The translations under genes and the position numbers were made by a program. Below, piece by piece: positions 24,201 through 32,201 of a stretch of DNA of 48,051 bases (its first letter is position 1; each line of letters opens with the position of its first letter). The notes under the pieces were generated by a model, which saw only the letters and a list, made by a program, of their open reading frames with translations, was not told the DNA's origin and made no database searches. Location of the stretch: IMG/VR virus record IMGVR_UViG_3300044833_000307, positions 1-48,051 of that record; one strand, written 5' to 3'. This stretch comes from a virus.

Positions 24201-26248
24201 CCGAGCGAGGGGGAAAGGACCGACACGGAATTCAGGACGTACCCCGCGAGGTTGCCGGATATCGGCAGGGCCACGGCCGTCGCGTCGTTGTAGTCCCAAT
24301 AGTGGCCGGGGGAGGCTTTCACGATGCGGATGTCGCTGATCTCGTTGGCTATTTGGTAGTTGACGGGGACCGGGCCGATGGTCCTCGCGTTGCTGTCGGT
24401 GACTTGCAGGTTGAAGGCGTGCCCGCCCGTCGCGGTGGTGGGGAACCCGCCGCCGCCGACCGGGGGCGAGCCCGCAGGACCGATGTGGACTTCCACCCGG
24501 CCATCGACCAATGCCGTCGTGCCGTAGGACGGGGTGTCTGCGCTCGGTGCCGTGAAAACCAGGCCGCTGTACGGGGACTGGCCGCCCCAGACCGGGACAT
24601 CCAGCTTGAATTCCTGCAACGCGAACACGGTGCTCTGGTCGATGGGGCCGAATTGCAGGGCAGCCGCTATCAGCGACATGGTGTAGGTCTGGGTGGCCTT
24701 CGCGCCGATGGCGTCCGTCACCTGCACGATGGCCGTGTAGGTGCGCCCGTAGTCTTGCTGCGAATTGTAAGTGCAGGGGTACCCGCTGATGATGCCGGAA
24801 TCGGGGTCGATGCCCAGCCCGATGGGCAGGGCCCCAGCCGGGATGCTCCACTGGTAAGGGGCCAACCCGCCCGGCGAAGCGGCGGTCGGGTTGGTGTTCC
24901 CGACTTGCATCTGGACTTTGTACGGCGTGCCGACCTGCGCGACGCCCAGCGATGTGCCGAGCGGGGGCAGGGCGGCGTTCTGCGCGTCCGTTTGCCCGGC
25001 CGCGACCTGCACCAGCAGGTCGGTGACGACCGCGAGGCTCAGCGTGGCCTCGTCGATGGAGAACGGGATGCTGCTGTCCTGCACGGCAAAGGTCGGGTTG
25101 AAGGCCCCGAGGGCCTGCGGGATGCCGTTGATCACGCCGCTGCTGCTGATGGTCACGCCCGAGGGCAAGCCGGACGCGGCCCACAGGAAGGGGTCGATCC
25201 CCGTCCCGGTCTTCGTGGTCATGGCCAGCGATCCGCCCAACGCCTGCGCGACGGACTTGCCGACGATGAGGTTCGGCAGCGTGCTGGTCCCGATTTTCAC
25301 GAGGACGGTTTCGGTCGCCGAGGTGGTGGCAAGTTCGTACACGGGGGCGATCAATTCCACGGCGTGCGGGCGGCCCTGGACGGGGAACACGTCGATGGCC
25401 ATGGTGCCGAGGAGCGAGCTTGCGTTGGAGAAGCGCGTGGTGGCGACCATCAGCTTCAGTTCATTGGTCACGGTGTCGCGCACGAATCCGCGGGCGATGA
25501 TTTCCCACGGGTTGGGAATCGCCGCGGCGCTCGATGCATCTACGATTTCAAAGCCCTGCGGGCCGCCGAAACCCAAGTCCCCCGTCAATCCGCCCGAGAC
25601 GGCCGTGGTCCCGGCCTGCTGCTGGTTGACGACGAAAATCTGCTGGGCGACTTGGCGGATCAACGACACGGGCGGGTTGTATTGGCTCCCGCTATAGTTG
25701 CGCCGGGTCTGGACGGTGATGTTCTGCGCGCCGGGGACGGAGAACGACTTGGCCACCACATTGGCGCTCAAAGGCAGCCAGCCCGTGGAGGAGTTGTCAG
25801 GCCACTGCACCTGCCATTGGTCAGCCCCGGCGTACAGGGTCAGCGTCACCGTGAGGGTTTGGCCCAAGAGCACGGAGTTGAGGCTCAGGGCGACGGACGA
25901 CGAAGCTAGCGGGTCCGGGAAGGCGCGGGGCGTGTTGACGTTGTTGGTCTGCCACGGCAGGGTGGCCGCCAGCAGTGGAGAAGCGCCGCTGAATGCCTGC
26001 ATGGAAATGCTGTGCGCCCCGCTGCTCAGGGTTTGCGTGAAGGTCTGGGTGCCAAGCAGCGTGTTCGTCGGGGCGTTGAGGAAAACAGGCAGCACTTTGT
26101 AAGTCGTGCTGGTCGTGCTATCGACGATGTTCCAGAAGGCGTACTGGGAGAACGAGCCGCTGCCGTCTGGGTACGGGGTCCAACTGAGCGTCAAATTGTT
26201 GCTGCTGTCGATTATGCCAACCGCAGGAGCAGAATTGTAAATAGCCAT
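21257..26248 (-). CDS. giant tail fibre/adhesin with He_PIG-type Ig domains, 1663 aa
   Basis: Begins MAIYNSAPAVGIIDSSNNLT. Many copies of a putative Ig module are visible by the signature 'LPxGLxxxxxGxIxG': LPSGVTISSSGVINGIPQAL, LPIGLGIDPDSGIISGYP, LPPGLSLDQNTGLIYG, LPTGLNLSSAGVISGSS. Between them lies a module with VTVTTQQALGFQVGDQVTIS related to the FLNGQ domain found in neighbouring genes. There are no cysteine-rich or enzymatic motifs. Such proteins form long flexible fibres or decorate the virion and bind cell surfaces. The start has no strong ribosome binding site; nine bases separate it from the next gene. Confidence 0.75.
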   Translation of the reverse strand: MAIYNSAPAVGIIDSSNNLTLSWTPYPDGSGSFSQYAFWNIVDSTTSTTYKVLPVFLNAPTNTLLGTQTFTQTLSSGAHSISMQAFSGASPLLAATLPWQTNNVNTPRAFPDPLASSSVALSLNSVLLGQTLTVTLTLYAGADQWQVQWPDNSSTGWLPLSANVVAKSFSVPGAQNITVQTRRNYSGSQYNPPVSLIRQVAQQIFVVNQQQAGTTAVSGGLTGDLGFGGPQGFEIVDASSAAAIPNPWEIIARGFVRDTVTNELKLMVATTRFSNASSLLGTMAIDVFPVQGRPHAVELIAPVYELATTSATETVLVKIGTSTLPNLIVGKSVAQALGGSLAMTTKTGTGIDPFLWAASGLPSGVTISSSGVINGIPQALGAFNPTFAVQDSSIPFSIDEATLSLAVVTDLLVQVAAGQTDAQNAALPPLGTSLGVAQVGTPYKVQMQVGNTNPTAASPGGLAPYQWSIPAGALPIGLGIDPDSGIISGYPCTYNSQQDYGRTYTAIVQVTDAIGAKATQTYTMSLIAAALQFGPIDQSTVFALQEFKLDVPVWGGQSPYSGLVFTAPSADTPSYGTTALVDGRVEVHIGPAGSPPVGGGGFPTTATGGHAFNLQVTDSNARTIGPVPVNYQIANEISDIRIVKASPGHYWDYNDATAVALPISGNLAGYVLNSVSVLSPSLGNGIVVGIDATVPQVNAAGPPTTYTNSQLRIPLVLTQSGTAFGSVSREYTFAAHNDSASANDIGTFAAAPRPYIVNVDTVALNPRKPYFNSAATVPATISGYSARVQSGSSLPPGLSLDQNTGLIYGLLVGMAASSSVIEYIDAGGTIHGTVTIFWTTYQNAFQPTNGGNVVVGSMGVASTLTLFTAPTGITLANPTIIYPLSNNTALGVQGTSVQLDGTQTMVQLVGTPTEAGYFDLWIQVQNSSNLAQFSYIYQRVVIGYAKPMIILTSSPLPVFGQWSSTGAPASFAIVALRGFGGLAPYTWSSPQFPGPGFTYSGTGSLAGMVLTLDPLTGIISLTAAPTSVPGGPTPIFTTLSPLTITMTDSRLPVAGTVSKLFTWTFNDSLVNTTPGIPTIVTNSDYGFAMTATGGKPPYSWTKGTGSPTPALPSAILFPTTGIFSGVTAVSGYSSSFAITVTDSLSATSSGFNGAGVPYLIKTGAAVLAVDQTKVGVINRGVPYQGTLTILNGSSNFQTPVQWQIAPTPSIPNSILLGLTLQADSSTLGANAIISGTYLGIPHQAESIVQITGNGGSGTVTVTTQQALGFQVGDQVTISGTVHFNATATIASVATDKASFTYSATVAFPPESVGTATDSTNLYVVHVLAVDSLNQVAAALVTLNTSTDLAVTTNALPNAVVGGSYNLQLTASGGVSPYTWVIDDPVSATSTATLSAAGLSLSGGGLITGTASAIFNSNITFRVTDSLGGTANIARAVLNLTSQASGLTIVTSSITPAVSGLPYSFTLQAAGDVSTPYSWSIASGALPTGLNLSSAGVISGSSTAVGFLQSITFKVTDTLGANVSKALNVAVISGLALSSGIDYTDSLGTGVIGYVSSGQVTSINPRPNLSFYVVATGVQSTSPSQMAVTTGNANIAGTVTSIASGVAQISLTGTGFANGTPGNNTVSVSVTDSGTTVTKTFTWVIYSDGALRIGAALPTQLTTP

Positions 26249-26254
26249 ATTTGT

Positions 26255-29200
26255 TTACCCTACCTGCGTGACGACGGACGAGCTAACGTCGGAGAGGACC
26301 ACGCCGCCCAAAAACGGATTCACGGTCACCGTGCGGAGGAGGACGCTGTTCGCCGAAAGGACGGCGTTCCCCGCGGTCTGGAACGTGGAGTTGACGGCGA
26401 TGCTGGAGTTCAATTGCGCCGTCACCACCACGGTCGTGGGGCCGATGTTGGTCTCATTCAACGTCCCCGTACCGTGTTGCTGCAAAGTCATTGTCGAATT
26501 GCGGGTGCCGACGAAAAACGCGCTCTGCGGGACGACCCCCGCCGGGACGACCAGGCTGTGGTTGGACGCCGTGAAATTGCACTGCGACAGTACGTGCCCG
26601 GTGCCGCTGCCGGAGAGGCTGATCGAGCCGCCGTCGAGGATGACGCTGTCGCAGCCGATGTACGCCCCGGCCTGCACGTTGTTCACCCACACGCAGTTCA
26701 CAAAGTCGATGTCTGAGTTGTAGGCGACGATTGCGGGGTTGGTGAAGCCTTGGAACTGGATGCCGCTGAGGATCACGCGGCTGGTGTCGATGTAGAACGC
26801 GGCCGTCGGCCCGTCGCCGAAGCCGTTGAAGTTGGTTGCGTCGATGACCGCGGGGCTGGTGGAGGCGGGGTCGCTCATGATGACCAACCGGCCTTCGTTC
26901 TGGATGATGCGCGAGAGGTTCCCCAGCGCGTATTGCTTGGCGCTGCGGATGAACCCGTCGCCCAGCGCGATGACCTGCAAGGTGTTCTGGAGGGCGGAGA
27001 TGGAAAACGGCCGCCCCGTGGCCGCGAGGACGATGGTGCAGGGGTCGCGCAGCACGGGCGGCAATTCGGAGAGCGCCGAGCCCAAGGTCAGCTTCGCGGT
27101 GGCGGGGGTGAGCCCGGTGTTCAGGTCGTTGCCGCTCGCGTTGTTGACGTATAGGGTGATGGGCGCTTGCGTGGATTGCAGGTTCTGCCCCAATACCGTG
27201 CGGGCGGTCGGCGCTTCGATGGCGTAGCCGAGGTGCGGGGTGGCCTGCGCGAACCCGCGCGCCCCGGCGTTGAGGAACCGCACGGTCTTGCGGGTGTCCT
27301 TGTTGACCGGGGGGATGAAGTCGTTGGTGTGCAGCGGGGCGGTGAAGGTGTGCTCCACGTTGTTCTGCCTCATGGCCACGAAATTGGAATCGAACACCGT
27401 GGCCACGGGGGAATTTTGCAGTTGCGAGTCGTTCCAGCCTTGCTGCGCTGGCAGGGTCGCGATGATGGGAAGCTCGCGGTTGTACGGGTACACGTCTGAG
27501 AGGCCGATGACCGGGGCGGCTCCCGTGCCGTTGGTGGTCACGAGCGCAGTGTCCTCGGAATGCAGGATGTCGTAGTCGCGGTTGGGCACGCCCTCGCCCT
27601 GATACGGTATGTACTGGACTTGCAGATTCAGCGTGGACGCGGGCGTGAAGGCGGGGAGGATGGAACCCACGAACAAGAACGGCTGCGCCGCGGCCCCGGC
27701 GAAGGTCACCGTCCCGCCGTTGCCCGGCACCGTCACCACCACGGTGCCCGCCCCCAAGTTGGCGGATGTGACGTTGTAGGCCGTGAGGACGCCGCTGGCG
27801 AAGCCCCAGGCCAGGCGCGTGCTGTCGTCGCCCGCTATGCCCTTGATCTGGCAGCCGTTCGCGCCCAGCACGATGGTGTTGAGGTCGGACGCGGCGTTGT
27901 AGGTGACGGATTCGACGACCACCCGCGCGTCCATGGGGAAATTGGAGTCCGAAGTGTAATTGCCGAAGAGAACCGTCTCCTCGATTTGCGTTGCCCCCTT
28001 GACGGGGGCGTTGTAGGCCAGTTGCGCCGTGTCCTGCGCAAGGACGGAAAAAACGACCGTGGAGTTCGTCTGCACCGCCCCGTTCAGCACGATGGTGTGC
28101 ACAATGCCGCCGTTGGGGGTCGATGACGACTTCATGGTGCGCGAAGTCACGTTGTAGAAATTGCCCGTGGCCAAGTCCCAAGCGCGGGTGGCGTACAGCC
28201 CGTTGATGCTTTCGTCTATCGCTTGGCAGGGGATGGCGAAGGTCGTCTGGCTGGCGCCGCTGACGGTCCCCACGATGCCCGCGCTGCCGGGGAAAACCTT
28301 CCATACCTTGGTGCCCAGCACGATGTCCGAATATTCGGGGTTGATGGCCCAGACCTGGTAGGCGTTCAGGGCGACCTGCTGGCTTTGCACTTGGTACTCC
28401 GAGACGCCGAACACCGGGAGCGTGCGGCCCGAGGCCTGATCCGCCAAGACGCCGCCTTGGATGGCGTGGGGGATCGCCACGGTCGTCATGCTGCCGCCCG
28501 CCGGGTAAGTGACGAAAACGGTGGCGTAAATATTCTGGGAGCCGGGGTCGAACGCCGTGCCCAGCAGGGGCTTGATGAAGGTCACCGTGGCGGTCGTGGA
28601 ATTCAACCCGTTGATCAGCACTTGGCCTTGGAGCAGGGCGGCCGGAGTCTTCACGCCCGTCGCGCCGTTGAGGGCCAAGACCGTCACGTCCACCGCCGTG
28701 ATCGTGGCGCGGCTGGCCCGCGGCAGGCCGATGGCGAAGGAGTCGCCCATCGCCCATGGCAGCCCGTTGGTGGGCGAGGCTTTTTGGTTTATCGTGATCT
28801 GATGCGTGGAACTGAAGGTGCGCAGGTCGCTGCTGAACCCGTTGGCGAAGCCGTCGAAAGTCCCCACCGTCTGGGCGATGCCCACTTGCGCGGGGTTGAC
28901 GGCGATGTAGTAGTCGAGCAGGGAACCCACGGCCTCGGTCTTGTTGCCCTGCGCCGCCCCGAAGCGGCTGACCGCCAAGTTCGTCCGCCCCGTGATGAGG
29001 TCCACGAAGCCCTTGCGCATCAGGTCGTCCATGTCCGTGCCCGCGAGGCTGGTGGTGGAGCGCGTGTCCACGACTTCCGACGCGAATATTTGGTCCGCGA
29101 GCTTGGAGTCGTAGCGGCCGCTGATGGAGGTGGCCAGCGTCCCCGTGTTCTGCGTGGACGAAGCGGCGGAGGCGCAGCCGTAGATGTTGTTGGTGATGTC

Positions 29201-30142
29201 GAAATTTCCGGTGTTGCGCTGGAACACCACGGCGACGGGCATGGCGTAGCTGTAGCCGTCCATGGTGCCGAGCGAGTTGTTGATGTTGCCGTCGCCGCAG
29301 CGCCACAAGCCCGTGTCGCCGTTGACCGCGCCCATGTTGGTGAATTGGTAGGTCGGCAAGCCCACCAGCGGGGAAATCCCCGGCATGGCGGACGGCTGGG
29401 CGGCCTGCCCGTATACGATGTCGCCCGGATCACCCGAACCCGTGGCGATGTAAGTCACGCCTGGCGTTTCGGCGTTCGGGTAATAAAATCCGAATTGCGC
29501 TTGCGTGAAATCGTGATCCAATGAAACCCGTTGAATGTTCAGTCGCCATTGAATCTGGGCGCGCTCGGTGGTGAACAGTCCCTGGAACGGATCGACGGAG
29601 TCGTCCGGCAGGGTCTTGGCGTTCGAGGGGTCGGGGAGGATGCCCCCGTAGGGGAAGAAATATTTCGGCCCGGGGTTCAGGGGGTCTTGGTAGTAGCCCG
29701 CCCCGGTGATGGGATTCAACGCTTGATACCAAATCTCCAAGAACACGACGTAGAGCCGGGCGTCCCCGTCCCCCGCGATTATGGCGGCGGCCGAAGGCAG
29801 GGGCACGGGGACCGGGGTCTGGATGCGGTTCAAAGTCAGGTCGGAGGATTGTTGCCCCACGATGCTGACGATCTCGTTGTTGAACAGCACGTCGAACGAC
29901 GGGATGAAAAAAGTGTTGGGGTTGCCGGATGCGTATTGGAAGGGCGCGTAAGTGGTGCCGCCGCTCGTGACGCCGTGGTCCCGTGTGAGGCTCTCGGCTT
30001 TGTAACTTTGCAAATCTTGGAGAAGATTGAGGTCGGCATCGGTAATTTCCGCATCATGACGAGCAACTACCGTTCTGAGACTTTTATTTGAAGGGTCCAA
30101 AGTCCTCGAAACAATTGCCGGGTATTGAAATGTGGATGCCAT
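26255..30142 (-). CDS. baseplate-attached fibre protein with beta-helix C-terminus, 1295 aa
   Basis: Begins MASTFQYPAIVSRTLDPSNK. The N-terminal part (RTVVARHDAEITDADLNLLQ) resembles baseplate-binding domains of large tail proteins that start with 'FDP-K-x-R...x-ELN-LQ' (DUF4815-like). The C-terminal 300 residues form a right-handed beta-helix: NDLNTGLTPATAKLTLGSAL followed by rungs such as DTSRVILSGIQFQGFTNPAI and NSDIDFVNCVWVNNVQAG, the pectate-lyase-like architecture of tailspikes. This predicts a host-surface polysaccharide-binding or degrading fibre. The ATG overlaps the TAA of the 34-aa gene (TAATG). Confidence 0.8.
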   Translation of the reverse strand: MASTFQYPAIVSRTLDPSNKSLRTVVARHDAEITDADLNLLQDLQSYKAESLTRDHGVTSGGTTYAPFQYASGNPNTFFIPSFDVLFNNEIVSIVGQQSSDLTLNRIQTPVPVPLPSAAAIIAGDGDARLYVVFLEIWYQALNPITGAGYYQDPLNPGPKYFFPYGGILPDPSNAKTLPDDSVDPFQGLFTTERAQIQWRLNIQRVSLDHDFTQAQFGFYYPNAETPGVTYIATGSGDPGDIVYGQAAQPSAMPGISPLVGLPTYQFTNMGAVNGDTGLWRCGDGNINNSLGTMDGYSYAMPVAVVFQRNTGNFDITNNIYGCASAASSTQNTGTLATSISGRYDSKLADQIFASEVVDTRSTTSLAGTDMDDLMRKGFVDLITGRTNLAVSRFGAAQGNKTEAVGSLLDYYIAVNPAQVGIAQTVGTFDGFANGFSSDLRTFSSTHQITINQKASPTNGLPWAMGDSFAIGLPRASRATITAVDVTVLALNGATGVKTPAALLQGQVLINGLNSTTATVTFIKPLLGTAFDPGSQNIYATVFVTYPAGGSMTTVAIPHAIQGGVLADQASGRTLPVFGVSEYQVQSQQVALNAYQVWAINPEYSDIVLGTKVWKVFPGSAGIVGTVSGASQTTFAIPCQAIDESINGLYATRAWDLATGNFYNVTSRTMKSSSTPNGGIVHTIVLNGAVQTNSTVVFSVLAQDTAQLAYNAPVKGATQIEETVLFGNYTSDSNFPMDARVVVESVTYNAASDLNTIVLGANGCQIKGIAGDDSTRLAWGFASGVLTAYNVTSANLGAGTVVVTVPGNGGTVTFAGAAAQPFLFVGSILPAFTPASTLNLQVQYIPYQGEGVPNRDYDILHSEDTALVTTNGTGAAPVIGLSDVYPYNRELPIIATLPAQQGWNDSQLQNSPVATVFDSNFVAMRQNNVEHTFTAPLHTNDFIPPVNKDTRKTVRFLNAGARGFAQATPHLGYAIEAPTARTVLGQNLQSTQAPITLYVNNASGNDLNTGLTPATAKLTLGSALSELPPVLRDPCTIVLAATGRPFSISALQNTLQVIALGDGFIRSAKQYALGNLSRIIQNEGRLVIMSDPASTSPAVIDATNFNGFGDGPTAAFYIDTSRVILSGIQFQGFTNPAIVAYNSDIDFVNCVWVNNVQAGAYIGCDSVILDGGSISLSGSGTGHVLSQCNFTASNHSLVVPAGVVPQSAFFVGTRNSTMTLQQHGTGTLNETNIGPTTVVVTAQLNSSIAVNSTFQTAGNAVLSANSVLLRTVTVNPFLGGVVLSDVSSSVVTQVG

Positions 30143-30246
30143 TAGACCGCCGCTCCCATCGAGGCATGGTTATGCCTGTAAATTTTTTCTATGTGGTTGA
30201 AAAATGTGTTCTCAGTTAAGTTCAATTCATTACGTTGACGTGCCAT
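30142..30246 (-). CDS. small hypothetical protein, 34 aa
   Basis: ATG 30246 is preceded by GGAGGTTAG, one of the best ribosome binding sites in the window. It reads MARQRNELNLTENTFFNHIE, then KIYRHNHASMGAAV. The TAA overlaps the ATG of the 1295-aa fibre gene, so it is coupled to it. Its start lies inside the end of the zinc-ribbon gene at 30222 in another frame. It may be a small virion or chaperone-like protein, or a device to couple fibre translation. Confidence 0.6.
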   Translation of the reverse strand: MARQRNELNLTENTFFNHIEKIYRHNHASMGAAV

Positions 30247-30647
30247 CTAACCTCCATGCAGAGCCCACAATTTCCAATCCGGCCGGAGTTCAGGTGGTCG
30301 CCCTTGACAGTGATCAAGTTTCCGCACACACATTTGCAAGCCCAAAGAGAATGACTAGCCCCACTGGGGGCCTTCTCTGATCCTGCCCGCCACACCACCA
30401 ACAAACTACCGAACCGCTTATTTGTGAGGTTGTAGCGTTTCTCCATCTTGGATTTCTTGAAGCGGTTACTGGCGCAACCGCAACTCCTCGCCCGCCCAGT
30501 CAGCAAACTGTCCTCACGAACCGATTTATCCGTGCCACAAAGGCAATGCACCATCCACATATGGTGCTTTTGCGGGCCGGGGCACTCCCCCGTGACGCTC
30601 AGGAGCCCAAAGCTCATTCCGGTCAAATTTTTACGGATTTTACGCAT
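30222..30647 (-). CDS. protein with two tandem zinc-ribbon/AP2-like DNA-binding units, 141 aa
   Basis: Begins MRKIRKNLTGMSFGLLSVTG. Two copies of one unit are visible: NLTGMSFGLLSV..., CLCGTDKSVREDSLLTGRAR, SCGC, and NLTNKRFGSLLVV..., CKCVCGNLITVKGDHLNSGR, NCGLC. This 'NLTGxxFGxLxV...C-x-C-G...SGxxxSCGC' unit accompanies homing endonucleases in phages as a DNA-binding domain. No nuclease motif is present, so it may be a free-standing binding domain or a fragment. No good ribosome binding site precedes ATG 30647. It is divergent from the plus-strand gene at 30656. Confidence 0.6.
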   Translation of the reverse strand: MRKIRKNLTGMSFGLLSVTGECPGPQKHHMWMVHCLCGTDKSVREDSLLTGRARSCGCASNRFKKSKMEKRYNLTNKRFGSLLVVWRAGSEKAPSGASHSLWACKCVCGNLITVKGDHLNSGRIGNCGLCMEVRWHVNVMN

Positions 30648-30655
30648 GTCTGAAG

Positions 30656-31264
30656 ATGGGAACAGTAGTCGGGAAACTTTTAAGAACTAACGCACTCATT
30701 GATATGGCCGCATACGACTATCTGAATCAAGTCATCGTCGCCACGGCCCTCATCCAGCCGTACGACGACGATTCCTTCTACAACCCGGTGGACAACTCCC
30801 ACAGCGGCTACGCGGCCGACGGCACGCTGTACGAAAACGGAGCGCAAATAGCGTCCCCCGCCCCCATCCCCGCGCCCTTCGCCAGCTACACGGCCTCGTG
30901 GGCGTCCGAAACCCCCGGCCCCTACCGGAGCGCGACGGCGGCCTTCCCGCAGGCAGGGTTGATTTTGCTTTCCCCCGTCGCCCTGACGATCCTTGACCAA
31001 GGCACCCCCACGCTCGACGCCGCGCAGCTTCCCCTGTGGATGCAGTTCCTACTATCAGATTTTTACCTTTTACCTAATAATTTTGATGGGGCTCTCAATG
31101 GTTGGACTCCATCGGGATTGGCGTATGCGGACGGCCTCATCAGCGTCATCTACACGCCAGACGCCGGAAACCAAACTGGAGGCACACCTCCGAACGCAAA
31201 CTCCATCATGGTTCTTACGATTGATTTTTCTCGGGACGCGGCTTACCTAGATGTTGCGGTATAA
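30656..31264 (+). CDS. virion-type hypothetical protein, 186-202 aa
   Basis: Opposite in strand to all other structural genes. ATG 30656 gives MGTVVGKLLRTNALID ahead of MAAYDYLNQVIVATALIQPY; ATG 30704 is the alternative, and neither has a strong ribosome binding site. The composition (Pro/Ala/Thr/Tyr-rich, beta-like, GWTPSGLAYADGLISVIY) fits a tail-fibre tip or decoration protein. Only 8 bases separate it from the start of the divergent zinc-ribbon gene. Confidence 0.6.
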   Translation: MGTVVGKLLRTNALIDMAAYDYLNQVIVATALIQPYDDDSFYNPVDNSHSGYAADGTLYENGAQIASPAPIPAPFASYTASWASETPGPYRSATAAFPQAGLILLSPVALTILDQGTPTLDAAQLPLWMQFLLSDFYLLPNNFDGALNGWTPSGLAYADGLISVIYTPDAGNQTGGTPPNANSIMVLTIDFSRDAAYLDVAV

Positions 31265-31282
31265 GCGGCAATTTTTCTGAAC

Positions 31283-31483
31283 GTGCGCAAACAAGACTGG
31301 AATTATTTGCTGGAGCCCGCGACAGAGGAAGAACTAGATTCCCTCTACAAATTCGTGCTGGGCACGGGGATGGAGTGCAAATGCGGACGGCAGATGTGGT
31401 TCTCCATCGAGGGCTACTGGTGCCCGCATCGCTGGTGGGGCAACTATTGGAAGCACAACCCGACCACTCGGTTTGAAATCTAA
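31283..31483 (+). CDS. small zinc-ribbon-like protein, 66 aa, GTG start
   Basis: Reads MRKQDWNYLLEPATEEELDS with GTG as the assumed start; there is no clear ribosome binding site, and the frame is open upstream to 31265. The core CKCGRQMWFSIEGYWCPH has C-x-C and C-x-H pairs 14 residues apart, suggesting zinc binding. It follows the gene at 30656 by 18 bases on the same strand and is the last gene before the repeat array. Confidence 0.6.
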   Translation: MRKQDWNYLLEPATEEELDSLYKFVLGTGMECKCGRQMWFSIEGYWCPHRWWGNYWKHNPTTRFEI

Positions 31484-31497
31484 GTCGCAAAATTTGT

Positions 31498-31527
31498 TTG
31501 GCATTTTTGCCCTATCCATGGTATTAT
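31498..31527 (+). promoter_or_regulatory. sigma70-type promoter of the hairpin-repeat array
   Basis: TTGGCA (31498-31503, 5 of 6) is followed after 18 bases by TATTAT (31522-31527, 5 of 6). The predicted start is about 31534, exactly where the first repeat begins. The GGCA and TGCC around 31500-31511 can also pair. Confidence 0.6.
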
Positions 31528-31533
31528 GTTACG

Positions 31534-32177
31534 GTTGAATTAGTATGAGCCGAAGGACTTCTTCTTCGGACTAATGCTCTTTGAGCACCAACAGATAAGT
31601 TTGAATTTAGTATCAGCCGAAGAGTATCTTCGGACCAGCCGTTGCGACGGAACAAATCCATGGTTAGTACGAGCCGAAGAGTGTCTTCGGACACCTGTTC
31701 CCTAATATCAGTTTGAATCAGTATAAGCCGAAGAATATCTTCGGACGACGGTCTTCGTCGAGCTTCCTTGGGATCGACCACCGCGTGGCCGTCGCAATTC
31801 GTCCCCTTGCCCAGCGCCCACGACTCAACCCGTCTCGATTGCCTCGATGCCCTCGACTCCAGTACCGAATGCCTGCTCACGCTGAAGTGGAAGTTTGAAT
31901 CAGTACGAGCCGAAGAGTATCTTCGGACGATGAAGTTCATTTTCTCTCAGAAATTGAGTTTGAAAGAAAATATGGCTACAAATACAAATACAAAAGCGGT
32001 TTGAATTAGTATCAGCCGAAGACTTCGGACTGGTCGAAGCAGGACACCTCCCGCTAATTGGACGTAAAGCCGAAGAGTATCTTCGGACTTGGGAAACGGA
32101 TTCGCCGCAAACTTGACCACCAGAAAAATCGTGCGCCATGAGTTTTAATTAGTATGAGCCGAAGAACATCTTCGGAC
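31534..32177 (+). repeat. array of eight hairpin repeats with unequal unique spacers
   Basis: Each unit has a left box GTTTGAAT(T/C)AGTA(T/C), two or three variable bases, then stem GCCGAAGA, a 4-base loop and TCTTCGGAC. Stems start at 31549, 31616, 31673, 31728, 31909, 32015, 32069 and 32158. The loop varies (GTAT, GTGT, ATAT, ACAT) while the stem stays; copy 1 has an expanded loop and copy 6 has lost four loop bases. Copies 3 and 7 have degenerate left boxes. Distances are 67, 57, 55, 181, 106, 54 and 89. Several spacers hold a small hairpin of their own (GCTC/GAGC, CCGT/ACGG, GACG/CGTC, CTCA/TGAG). No gene fits 31484-32201. It lies between converging gene sets behind its own promoter. Confidence 0.85.
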
Positions 32178-32201
32178 TGCTCAGTCTGGCACTGTGCAAT
32201 T

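Noticed and set aside
26454-29306. Minus-strand frame of 950 codons inside the beta-helix fibre gene
   Set aside because: Low-complexity His/Arg/Gln-rich shadow of the real frame.
31524-31940. Minus-strand reading frame of 138 codons across the repeats (SEDTLRL-type repeats)
   Set aside because: The peptide repeats come from the DNA repeat read in different frames from copy to copy; no ribosome binding site, and conserved stem pairing explains the sequence better.
31534-32177. CRISPR array
   Set aside because: Spacers vary from 18 to about 145 bases, the repeat contains a full hairpin with changing loops, two copies have degenerate left boxes, and there are no cas-like genes nearby.
31534-32177. 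TIGR-type guide array
   Set aside because: No box C/box D-like edges and no Nop-domain protein in the window; spacing is irregular.
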